Origin: Syncephalastrum monosporum B8922
Taxonomy: Eukaryota; Mucoromycota; Mucoromycetes; Mucorales; Syncephalastraceae
DNA: 64,000 nt
Assembly: GCA_000697355.1 (NCBI GenBank)
Contig: JNEN01000861.1
Coordinates: 1-64,000, forward strand
Reading direction: 5' to 3'
In this document: positions 36,305-46,670 of the stretch, piece after piece
How the letters are laid out: each line of letters starts with the position of its first letter
Numbering within the stretch: position 1 is the stretch's first letter
The notes under the pieces: model-generated
What the model was told of the DNA's origin: nothing
Databases searched by the model: none
The model's input: only the letters and a program-made list of their open reading frames with translations
Position numbers and translations under genes: made by a program

Positions 36305-38565
36305 TTAGGAGCTTCTTCGTGCCAAAAGCTCGGCCCACTTTCTGCTGTTTACTTTGATATAAATCATGGATGATGCAATGAGGATAGCAATAACCGCGCA
36401 ACCAGTATATAGTATGCCATTCCCCAGAGAGTCTACGAGCTTCTCTGAGAATAGCGTACCCAGTCCAGAGAAGATGTACCGGAGCAAGTTATTGCAGGCT
36501 GGTCAAAGAGAGACTTAGCACTTGCAACAATGTCTTTGCACACCTTTTTGTATCACGTACCCATCGAAGATGCTCCTCTTTTTGGATTAAAGTCTATCAG
36601 GTAAGTAGTCAAGATAATTGGGCAAACGATGAATCCGAATGATACTACAAGGTTTACATAGGGCTTTTAGTATTATCCTCCTTGAAACTTAGATGTTTGT
36701 AGTTTGTCGCATCCTTATTGCGCAGTACTCACTGAAGAAGGTCAACATGATCGGAACAAATGGGTGAACTTGCTCTTGAATAGTCCAGCCATAGGTAATG
36801 AGAGATGATACAAGGAGAAAAAATCCGAATCCAAAAATGTGGTAGTTAAGACGCCTTTCGGGTATCTCTTGTCCGTTGGCGATCCCTTTCTCCGATTCTT
36901 TGCGGTAGGCGGAATCTGACCAGCGGCCGTACACCTGGACTCCCAGATATGTACCCGCTACGTAGATCAGATAGCAAAGACCAATTGCTCCGCTACTGTA
37001 GTGGTAGACTGAAGTGTATGTCCAGGAGAAAGTTGTAAGTAGCATGATCATAACACCAAATCTAAGAGATTGAGTAGATTATGAGTATCAAGCATGCCCA
37101 ATATCTGCGTATGTGTACAATATAGGCTAGTAATAGTCAGCATATATACGTACGGAAACCCATTGATTAGACTTGCGAGGAGGATGTTTGGGTACAAGAG
37201 GAGTGTCATGGACTGAAAAGGTTTGAGTGGAGCAAAAAGCCAGTGCCGCCATCGACAGTGTTGCTGCTGCTCTTGTGCCTCATGCAGGGGACCTTCCTCC
37301 GTCAGTTTTGTATTCACTTCGGACGGACTTTCTGCTGAGGTCTCGGGCAGCAGCAGCAGAATTAAGCACCACGCGAAGAACGTGAGGCCTGCTGCTAGCC
37401 AAAACACACTTCTCCAACCATGCGTCTGTGTCAAATACCCGCCTAGTAATGGTCTACTTGTATGTCAATCAGTCTGTCATGCGTCTCTATTTATTCTCCT
37501 GCATATCTACGTACCCGACGGCGCTTCCAAATATCGTCCCAATAGTATACCAGGACATGGCGCGCGCTCTCTCGTCTGCCTCAAATACATCCCCAATGGT
37601 GCCTGCACCGAGCGAAAATACCTATGGCGTAGTATAAATTAATATAAAGCAACACGGCATATACTATGTAAGCAGTCATGTGAAGTAATTGGCTACATGT
37701 ATTATAGTCATTGGGATCATACCGAGCAGCTTCCAATAGCGCTCACAAAACGTAGCGCAATAAGCATGGATATGGTGGTTGACAAACTGCATAAAGCATT
37801 GCCAGTAATGGATATGGCAAAGGATAGAAGATAAATAGGTCGGCGCCCTGCACATGTCGTGAGTATCCTGAGACTGACGTATGATATATACCAACCCCAT
37901 TTCTCGCTGCAAGTAGCCCATATCATCGGCTATGCATTTGCAGAAGGTAAACATTAATTCCCAAATAGATATATACCCAGGCGTAGCCGCTGCGGATAAT
38001 ACTCACGAAGATTCCTGTCACAAATTGAAAGGCCGCATCTAAGTAATTCTTTGTTTTAATAGCTATGCCTTGATACTGTTATACGTACTTGAGGCATTTG
38101 TGGTGGTGACATCGGTATTGAGAGCTTTTTGGATATCTGCCAAAGCTGGGTACTGTCGTTTTTCGTACCGTGCAGTGAGTTACATGATATTGGTCACTAT
38201 TTTGTACATACATAAATGGTAGTGTCCACCGGAGAGCTAAGAATTAACGCTACGTAGTTGAGTGACTGATAAAACACGTGTGAAATGCACGATATAACAT
38301 TTAATTCCAGAACCTACATGGATGCAGCCATAGCGACAATGAACAGTATCAAGGTCTTTCGCCGTTGTGAGAATTTTTCCTCGCTAGTTCTGACCGGTCC
38401 CTTCCGCAGTCGCCAGAGCCAAGAAGATGGTTTAATGGCTCTCTCTGAGCTGTTATCCTTGCCAGAGTGTATACTGCTACTTTCGATTTGAAATGAACTG
38501 ATAGTCTCATCGATATGTATAGACGACGTATTTGGTGATGGTTCTCCATGATGTAGCTCCTTCAT
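36305..38565 (-). CDS. MFS drug/proton antiporter-type transporter (DHA1-like)
   Basis: Eleven exons (38565-38318, 38236-38212, 38152-38089, 38038-38007, 37929-37896, 37847-37723, 37621-37515, 37453-37154, 37061-36733, 36644-36561, 36498-36305) give 513 residues with about 12 hydrophobic helices. After a polar N-terminus, the MFS pattern is clear: YPALADIQKALNTDV, then SEKWGRRPIYLLSFAIS (motif A), GTIGDVFEADERARAM, GPLLGGYLTQTHGWRSVFW (motif C-like), a cytosolic loop, and YLIDFNPKRGASSMACNN. This resembles fungal DHA1 exporters for drugs, polyamines or quinate-type substrates. Substrate is unknown. Four consecutive exons are 25, 64, 32 and 34 nt. The donor GTTGGT after exon 5 is weak. Confidence 0.85.
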
Positions 38566-39185
38566 GTCACGGACAATTTGCAGTGATTTATAACAAGAAT
38601 GGAGAAAGAAGGCTTTGGGACATCAGGCGTATTCTTATAATAGAAAAGGTCGCTCAAACATTTTGGAGATCACTTTTTATACATGCGTTATGCGCCCGTC
38701 ATATTTGTCTGAGTCATGCATGTATGCATATACGTGTATATAGTTTAATCTTACGATCCTTGTATAAAACTTTTCCGTAGATAACAACTACTTATATCAC
38801 AGCTTATACTGATGTTCGCAATCGTCTGAGGCGCGAGTCTCTGAGGAGCGCAATAACAAAATGGAAGTGATATATACCGTACATGCATAATGCTATATGC
38901 AGAGATGATCAGGAGGACAGACTTAAGGTTTTGCGTATGCATAACATCCAAGTACGTAGGACGGAGATTGCGTAGGTAAATATATCATGAGAGCACTATA
39001 ACGCAGACACACGGAAGATGACGTAGACTCGCATTAAAGCAAAGTACATCCATCTAAGTTTAAACCAAGCAAAAGAGCACGCATACTTGTCAAATAAATG
39101 CAGATCAGCATATACATTGATTTATATGGAAGGGTTTACTAACAAGCTAAGTACACTTAATGGAGGCTGAGTACGCTGACGATGA
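38566..39185. other. Intergenic, upstream of MFS gene
   Basis: 620 bp between the MFS start codon and the stop of the next minus-strand gene. It is AT-rich with repeated ATATAC/GTATAT motifs. No gene is seen. Confidence 0.6.
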
Positions 39186-41384
39186 CTACTGATCACGATA
39201 AAATGCATAAACAAGTGCCTCAAACTTATTTTGCAGGGCCTGCATGTCGCGTTGGTATCGATCCTGCAGATTCCGTACTGTTTGAGCATATTCCTCGTCA
39301 AAGTCGCTTCTAAGCTTCGCATAGTCTTCTTCCGGTACTCTCGCCAGGCCAGGCGGCCTGTCATTACCAGACTCATCTTCTGAAGCCGCCGAGTAGAAGG
39401 AGTCGTCGTCGTCGTCGTCTATCACAACGACCTTACTGTCCTCACCATCCTCGGGCTCTCGAGAAGGGATGAGCGAAGCTGGCAAGAGTCGTGAGGTCGG
39501 GAAATCTGAATATCTGAAAAGCTACATTATGCCGAAGTAAAAGAAAACCGTATGTTAAGATATGTCATATCGCGGACTCCTCTCCGTACGATGGAAAGAG
39601 TCATTACCTTTCTGATTTGTTTCTGCAGACGCTCAGAAACCCCAGGCGGCGGTCTCGGGGATTCAGTAATAGGCAGGTCGTCTAATATGATGACAGGATC
39701 CGTTAAGGGATCTGTCTGCACACTCGCATGCCTGAATGGGGTGTCTGTTTCGCTGGATACAGCGCTGCCATGTTCGACAGACGTCAGGGTGTCTGTGTCG
39801 GTTGGAAGTTGAGGAGGCACCGTTATTTCTGCATGGGACACTGGGGATGGTACAGAGGTGGATGGAGACGGTTGTGAGGGGACGGGAGCACTTGTGCTTT
39901 CTCGGTTCGGTAATGGTATAGGCGTATGATCTGCTTGCTTGGGATTGGTATATGTGTATGGAGTAGCACTGGAGGCTGGGTCTTGCATGAGCCAGTCAAA
40001 TACAGTGTCAAGAGCATAATCAGCGATGGTGTGTGATTCGTCTTTAGATGGCCATCTATTGTGTTCCTTTAGAAGATCCCTGTATGCCTGCTCGTTGGAA
40101 GGCAGCACGGTGTTCCACTGGTCTGGGTTTTGGTGACAGGCAATGTAGTTGGCGGCGCGTTGCTCGAAACTGCCTGCGGTGACAAGCCAGATACACGGTG
40201 CCGCCATACCGGATGTAGTGCGACAGCTCGATATTCCCGAGTTACCCGGACGGACCCGGATATCCATAGCGATAGCGAGAGTCACACGAAGATCTTTGGG
40301 TACAGGCTGAAGAACACAAAGACATTGAAATCGTAGGTGAGATGGATATTCTGAAGAGTCTTCTGAGACACCCCGATCGCTACCTCCTGTGGGTCACATT
40401 GAATGACAATGCCTCGGCTGGATATGTCAGTGTCGACCGTCGAGAGGCGCTGTGCTTTATAACGAGTTCCTTTCCGAATGAGCTCTAGTAAGAAGGATTC
40501 GGTGTCCAAGTCGTGGGTGATGATGGCTATTTTTTTGCTCTATTCGGAGCGGTAAGTAACGTTGCAGTTGTCTTCTATTTGCTTGATAAAGTTACCGTGG
40601 CCTGTGCGTCCTCTAGCCGTCGTAGTATGCCGTCGATGAAGGTTAATTTGCCGGAGACCTTCCATTGTTCTTGCATAGGTAGGGTGCGCTCGCTGAGGGT
40701 GACTGAGGCAGGATGATACAGTATAGAAAAGACGCGACTTATGTTTTCGAGTGATCTGTTGTTGTTCACAGCATGGTTCAGAAGACCATCACACATGGAT
40801 TGTTGGTCAGGAGTGGCGCACACTGGCACGGCACTGGGTGGAAATTGAGTGGTGGCATGGTCGGTCTGTGTCTCTTGCGCCTGTGTCTCTTGCGCCTGTT
40901 GCTCTTGCGCCTGTTGCTCTTGCGCCTGTTGCTCTTGACGTCGTCGTTTCAGTTGCTGCTGCTCCTCTTGCTCTCGTTTGCGCTTTTTGAGGTGGTTGAC
41001 GTCGATTCTTAGAGGATGTTCCCCAAAGATCGCCTGTGAATCGTCTCGACTGCCGTCGTACAGCTTCGGGCGAAAAGGGGCAGGGAGGAGACGAGGCACG
41101 GTGAGGACGCCTGACGCGAGCCGTTCGTCGTTTGTGTTGAAATGAAGCTTGCTGGCTGTTTGATTCAAGCGCGAGGTTGGGAAGCGAAAGGAAAACGGGG
41201 GAGGTGGGCGGATCTCGGCGATCAGACGCTTTTGAATAGAAAAGCGCGACAAAGGTGCGATTATCAGAGGAAGATCCTTCTGTGCATCCAGGCCAGAAAA
41301 CAGACCCGGCGTCCGACGTGTCCGCGGTGTGGCTAAATGGGGTTGTATATGGGTCGACTCTATTTCCACCTCTTGGCCGTCCAT
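39186..41384 (-). CDS. Probable HDA2/HDA3-like class II histone deacetylase complex subunit
   Basis: Four exons (41384-40596, 40539-40286, 40226-39608, 39521-39186) give 665 residues. The segment at about 240-400 (WKVSGKLTFIDGILRRLEDA, KKIAIITHDLDTESFLLELI, CDPQEVAIGVSQ, CIWLVTAGSFEQRAANYI) follows the order of the SNF2-helicase-C-like fold of Hda2/Hda3: substrate segment, 'ILTHD' strand, then a terminal 'LVT-GS-E' strand. A basic KKRKREQEEQQQLKRRRQEQ tract and a QAQEQ repeat precede it. A coiled coil (YAKLRSDFDEEYAQTVRNL) ends the protein, also as in Hda2/3. Intron 2 was placed at GT|GTGACT to remove an in-frame stop. Assignment is by pattern only; alternatively an uncharacterised fungal coiled-coil protein. 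Confidence 0.6.
40872..40931. repeat. 15-bp coding tandem repeat
   Basis: Four near-perfect 15-bp units (CTCTTGCGCCTGTTG on the plus strand, first unit variant). Read on the minus strand they encode the QAQEQ/QAQET repeats of the HDA2/3-like protein. The repeat number is likely variable between strains. Confidence 0.85.
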
Positions 41385-41733
41385 GGCAAGACAACTGAGC
41401 GATGAAGTTGATAAAATAAAGACACGCAGCTCCGCCCTTTTATACTGTAGTCGATGCCCAAGATAATACTTCTATCATGCTGTTTATACATGCCTTCATA
41501 GAACAAATCGCCGCTGTATGAGACACTCGGCGAGCAGCTTCGTACAAAGAGCACAGCTTCCCAGAGTTGGTTCTTTGGGCTGTGTATGTCTTTCAAGTAT
41601 CGAATTCTGTAGGTACACAAAGAGGGAGAGCACCATCACACAGACACACTGCCAAAAAAAAAAAAATAACAATGGTTGCAAATAGGGTGCAACTCAGACT
41701 TTCGACCACTCCTTTTTCTCACTTTTTTTAAAG
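41385..41733. promoter_or_regulatory. Divergent promoter region, HDA-like / ERJ5-like
   Basis: 349 bp between start codons facing apart. It contains an A-run at 41654-41666 and a T-run at about 41711-41729. No gene is seen. Confidence 0.4.
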
Positions 41734-42697
41734 ATGAGACCGCGATGGCTGGTGCTGCTCGTCCTCGTCGTGTTGGTGTCTCTCGCGACAACAGCACACG
41801 CATGGTCTCAGTCTGACTTTGAGATATTCGACCTCGTCGACGAACTTGAGACCTCCGAGGGCAAGGATGTCAACTTCTACAGCTGGCTCAATGTCAAACC
41901 CACCGCCACCATCCCTGATATCAACCGTGCTTACCGGAAAATGTCGCTCAAGCTGCAGTATGTATATCTCTCTATTGCGACCCGTGTCGCATCCCACTCA
42001 TATGTGCTCATCGGCCTGTTTGACACGTAGCCCTGACAAGAACAAAGAAGATCCCAAGGCACGCGAACGATTCGCACGTCTCGGCAAAATCGTGGGCATC
42101 CTGAGAAACGATCGTGAGCGGTACGACTTCTTTTACAAGAATGGCGTGCCACGCTGGCGAGGTACGGGATATTACTATTCACGTTTCCGGCCTGGCTTGG
42201 GATTCGTCACTCTATTCCTGATCCTGGTGTCGGGTGGCATGGAGTATCTCGCAGGCGTGATCAACTACAGACAGGAAAAGTCGCGTATCCAACGTCTGCT
42301 TGAAGATGCGCGTGCCAATCTGCTCAACAAGGGTGCGACACGTGGCCGGACCTATATCGAGGTCAATGGCCGTGCCTTCCGTGCCGAACTCAAGCAGCAG
42401 GATACCCTCTTGGTCCACATGGATGACTCTGGTGACGATGTTGTCCATGTTACTCCGGATTCTGTCCAGCCCCCGTCCCTCTCCCGCAATGTCTTCTGGA
42501 TCAGAATCCCTCTGCGTCTGCTTGGCAAGGAGCCTGCTCCCTATCAGCCCAAGAAGTACGATGGTGAAGACTCCACCGAAGACGATGCGAGCCAATCACA
42601 AGATACCAAGTCATCCAAGAAAGGCAAGAAGAAACCGGTCAAAAAGCCCACTGTCGTAGAGAATGTGGGAGGTAGACGTCGCCCCGTCCGTGGGTAA
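41734..42697 (+). CDS. ERJ5: ERJ5-type ER-membrane J-domain protein
   Basis: Two exons (41734-41957, 42031-42697) give 296 residues. A signal peptide (MRPRWLVLLVLVVLVSLATT) is followed by a J domain at about 44-115: NFYSWLNVKPTATIPDINRA, then HPDKNKEDPKARERFARLGK. The only intron splits the His codon of the HPD motif. A transmembrane helix follows (FVTLFLILVSGGMEYLAG), then a cytosolic Lys-rich tail. Yeast Erj5 stimulates the lumenal Hsp70 Kar2 and supports ER folding homeostasis. Topology fits: J domain in the lumen, tail in the cytosol. The 3' end lies 185 bp from the convergent RhoGEF gene. Confidence 0.88.
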
Positions 42698-42882
42698 TAG
42701 ACATAAAATAAAAAGATTAGATCGGTCTTCTTAGAATGTCGATGATGTACAAGTATGGCTTTATAGAAAGAGTTGATTGGATATATAAACAATGCAAAGA
42801 AAGCAAAATAGTGAAGAAAGGGAGAAAAAAAAGTAATAAAAGAAAACTAAAGGGGTTAATCAGATGAGAGACAAGAAGGGCT

Positions 42883-45800
42883 CTACCACCCATTCTTCTC
42901 ATTCTGAACTTTGATGATATCGTACACCTTGGTCGTCGTCTTTTCGTCCTTGAAGTTCACCATGTACACCATGCTCGTGCGCGTCTGGTCATTGATGAGT
43001 AAAAACGACAGGCGCTTGTTGTTGATCTTTTCCACGTTGTAGCTCTGGACCACGGCGCTGACGAGCTTGGTCTTGCCATTCTCTATGTAAATGTGCATCT
43101 TTTCGGACGGCATCTGCTGCGATATCTTGAGCTGCACAGACCCAAAGTTGCTCCAGCTCGACGGCTCCATCTGAGCAAACAACTTGCACTTGCACGTCAG
43201 GATCGGTTGTAACGTCTGCGGTCCGTCCTCCTTGATCGTTTTCGGTGCATCGTCCGTGAGCGAGACAGGCTCGTGCATGATGGGTGGTCTCTGCTGCTGA
43301 GGTGGCGACGGTTGCATGCCGGGCTGAGCGGCCTGGATGGCTTCCCACGTCTGTACCGCCTCATAATGCATGCGCTCCAGCACCGAAGCAAACTCGTGCG
43401 CGTCGGGCGTGGTGTTAAAATGAATGAGATAATTCTCCCTTGTGGGTCCCATGTAGACAGATAAGTTGACGTCCGTTTGCATGTGCTGGATCTTGGTGTT
43501 TGGCAGAATCCATGCTGTCAGATAGATCTGGCCACTGTTGAGGAGTTGGAGTGACACGCACGCCCGGTTTGCGTTGGTGATGCGTACTTGCACCGAACAG
43601 TTGCTTTCGGCTGAGTACCAGGTCTGGTCCTTCCAATGGAATACTTGGCAGCTCTCGTGTGTGTATATGATCGACTTGGTAGCATTCGCATAGGCACCAG
43701 GCTATTCATCCGATTGTTAGTCGCTTGCTTTGATGAATGTGTATCATCTTTGTACTTACACTTTGCGGGGGTGAACCCAATTCATCCAGGGCGCCGGTAC
43801 TTGATGCGCTCATCTGACTCATCTGACTCATTTGAGAGCCGATGCGCGGTGGTGCGTTGCCATTCATATGATTGGGGTTACTGGCTGACCGGGCAGGTAC
43901 GTTCTGCATCACATTCGCTCTCGCTGGCTGAGGCGAACCTGCCATGGGAGGTCGGGCGTTATTCATGGAAGGACTAGTGGGGGTTGAGTACATGGGCTGT
44001 GAATGAGCAGGCTGCGGCGAAAACTGCTGCTGTTGCTGCTGTTGCTGCTGCTGCATGCGAGGGCTCGAAGGCCCTGTGGGTCGGGCAGCCATGGCATTGG
44101 ACGGATGTGAGGCTTGACGAGGTGGGAGACCGCCATTGCTTGCACCATTTTGGCGTGTTGATGACGTTCGGACAGGCAGAGGGGCCGCTTGTGGTGGCCG
44201 TTGCGATGGGGTTTGTTGGGGAGATGAAGGTACAGGCGGCTGATTGGACATGGTTTGCGTTTGGCTGCGTGGTGCAGGCAACGTAGATGCGGTGCTGGCC
44301 AGAGCTGACCGTGCCGCTTGTACAAGTCCAAGCTGATTGCTATTACTGCCGTTCTGGTTATTCTGCTGCGGCTGCTGCGGCTGTTGTTGTTGCTGGAGTG
44401 GGGGTCTCGGCCGTACATCGGCTGAACGCGAAGAGGAACGTGGTAGGAGAGGGGTTCCGTTGGAAGCCGTGCGTACGAGCGGCCGTTGTTGTTCGGAGGC
44501 AGATTCAGAGGCAGGTGATTTGGAGGGCTCTTCTTTTTCAGACGAAACAGACGTGGTGTGGAGGGTCATCTTGTGAACAGCGGGCTCGATATAGGTCATT
44601 TGTACAGGAGCCGCTGGTTGAGGTTTAGCTTCCGGCTTCTGACCGGGCTTATCCGACGTCTTGGATTCCTCCTTCGGCATCGGTGGGAGGGGTGGAAGCG
44701 GGTGATCATCTAGTTTGACGGACGCTCCACTGTGCGCGTCAGGGACGCGTGAAAGCATCTTGACCGATCGTGGTGCAATGTCGTCTAGCCGCTGGCCGTC
44801 TGAATCCACCAAAGCATCGTCGTCGCTCTTTGCCTGCAAGGCCCGTAATGCTTCCAGCGGGCCACCTTGAGGCATCTCGTCCATGTCTTCCGAGAAGCGG
44901 CGGTCGTAAAAATCCATGATTGTGTCGCGAAAGGCCTCACGTCCTTTGCGCACGGACTCCGAGGTTTCCGTTGAGGCTCGGGTCTGACTGTCTTCCATCT
45001 CATCGCTGGCACGGTCTGTGTAGAGCGAGTGTATATCGTCATCGTCACTGGCCGTACTGGGGTGCAGCGCAGGCGTCCGTTGTGAATCGTTCATTTTTTG
45101 ATCGACGGCGACCGTAAGCGAGCGATATGTCAAGGTCGTTGCATTCGGTGCTTTGGCACTTGCGCCGAGCCACATGTTGCGCGTCTCGCGCGAGGAGGCT
45201 TTGAGAACGAGTTGTCGCGATCCATCCACCGAAAACTGCAAAAGGTATTCGCCGACGAGTTCACGGTCTAAAGATATGGCTTTGACGGCGACTTTGCTCA
45301 CTGATATAGGCTGGTACATAAGATAGATCTGACCGTCGCCGGCTCGATGGGCAATGACGAGCTGTCGCGACGTCAAAGTGACCTGGGCACGTAAGGAATG
45401 GTTGTCGAGAGCAAGCACGAAGTCTTCTTGCATGACCAACTGGGCTTCTTCTAGTGTATCTTCCAAAGAAAATGGCTGAACAATTGCGCAGGACTGAGTA
45501 TGTGTGCCCCTGGATTTACGACCTCTACGTACCTGGAGTGGCATATCATTGAAGATATCAACGACACGTGTGCAATTCAGCGGCCGAAATAGTGCAAATA
45601 TCTCGGGAGGGCGGCCGACACCAGTGCCGCGCGTTGATGATGCGGCAGAGCTTCCCAATCGTGGGGGTCGTGGTGCGCTGTTTTGGGCCATTTGAATCAA
45701 GGTGTCGAGTTTGACATTAGCGTTTGTTAGAAGCTTGTGATCGGCGCGGCCGGGTCTTGTGCTTTGCAAAAGACGCTGAAGAGAGAAAGAGATAAAAGCA

Positions 45801-46670
45801 CGTTAGTTATACTGCACAGTTGCCCAAGCGATACTTACGTAATAAAGCTGCTTGTAATATGCAAGACGGCGAACAGGCGCACTAAACAGTGTGTCGAGTG
45901 TGATTTGCTGAGACAGATTCGCGGACAGGTTCTGAATAGAAAAAAGTTTCGCAATGAGTTTGGAGATCGGGATACGGTTGTATCGCGCCGTATTGTACCT
46001 GGAGGAGGTGTTGTATGGATGTATTGGACATGATATCTCGCCGTTGATCCAGGTTTTTGATATAGCTTCTTGAATAACTTGCATAGGGCACTTCCATGTC
46101 GTCAATCTAGACTACAGTATGAGCCTATGCGAGGATGCAAACAAAAACAGCTCAATAAAAACAGTACCCATTGCATGAGGATGTCACCCAGTTCGCGCAT
46201 GGCCTTGGGGTTGGCAGCTACACGAAGCAGTTTCTGACAACAAACAAAATTAAACAAATATAAAAAAGATTGAGTGACACAAGACCAAAAAAAAAAAAAA
46301 GAAGTCGAATGCAAGATGAAGTGTATGCTTACAGCACAGAACCGCTTGTTGGCTTTGAGGACATCATGAACATGCTTCAAGAGTTCCGAAAAGTCGGGTG
46401 CGGCGGATACCATTTGCTTCATCCATATGGCGGCGATTTGCTGGTCCCTTATTTTTAGTATATCACGTTCCTATGGATTATTAAAACCAGAAACCTTACC
46501 GAGTCGATGATTTTCAAGGTTTCAACATAAGTTTTTTCGGTGTGTATCAAGTCGGTCAATGGATTGGCCGGCGGCTTGGGCTGATTGGTAGAAGACGATG
46601 GCGACATGAGGGCTGTTTTAGGTGGTGATGTGGGTGATGGCGAAACAACAGCAGCGGTCGTAGAAAGCAT
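42883..46670 (-). CDS. DH-PH Rho guanine-nucleotide exchange factor
   Basis: Eight exons (46670-46500, 46470-46333, 46233-46168, 46106-45999, 45931-45839, 45775-45533, 45475-43760, 43701-42883) give 1117 residues. The DH domain (~38-215) starts LTDLIHTEKTYVETLKIID and ends TLDTLFSAPVRRLAYYKQLY. A PH-like domain follows (~275-385: LVMQEDFVLALDNHSLRAQV, RQLVIAHRAGDGQIYLMYQ). A long disordered Ser/Pro/Gln region includes a polyglutamine run coded near 44023-44055. The C-terminal ~270 residues form another beta-rich module (KCKLFAQMEPSSWSNFGSVQ, VVQSYNVEKINNKRLSFLLI) resembling RanBP1/PH-type folds. It would load GTP on Rho/Cdc42 GTPases for polarity. The 57-nt intron 45532-45476 is a multiple of three without stops, so it might instead be coding. 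Confidence 0.8.
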
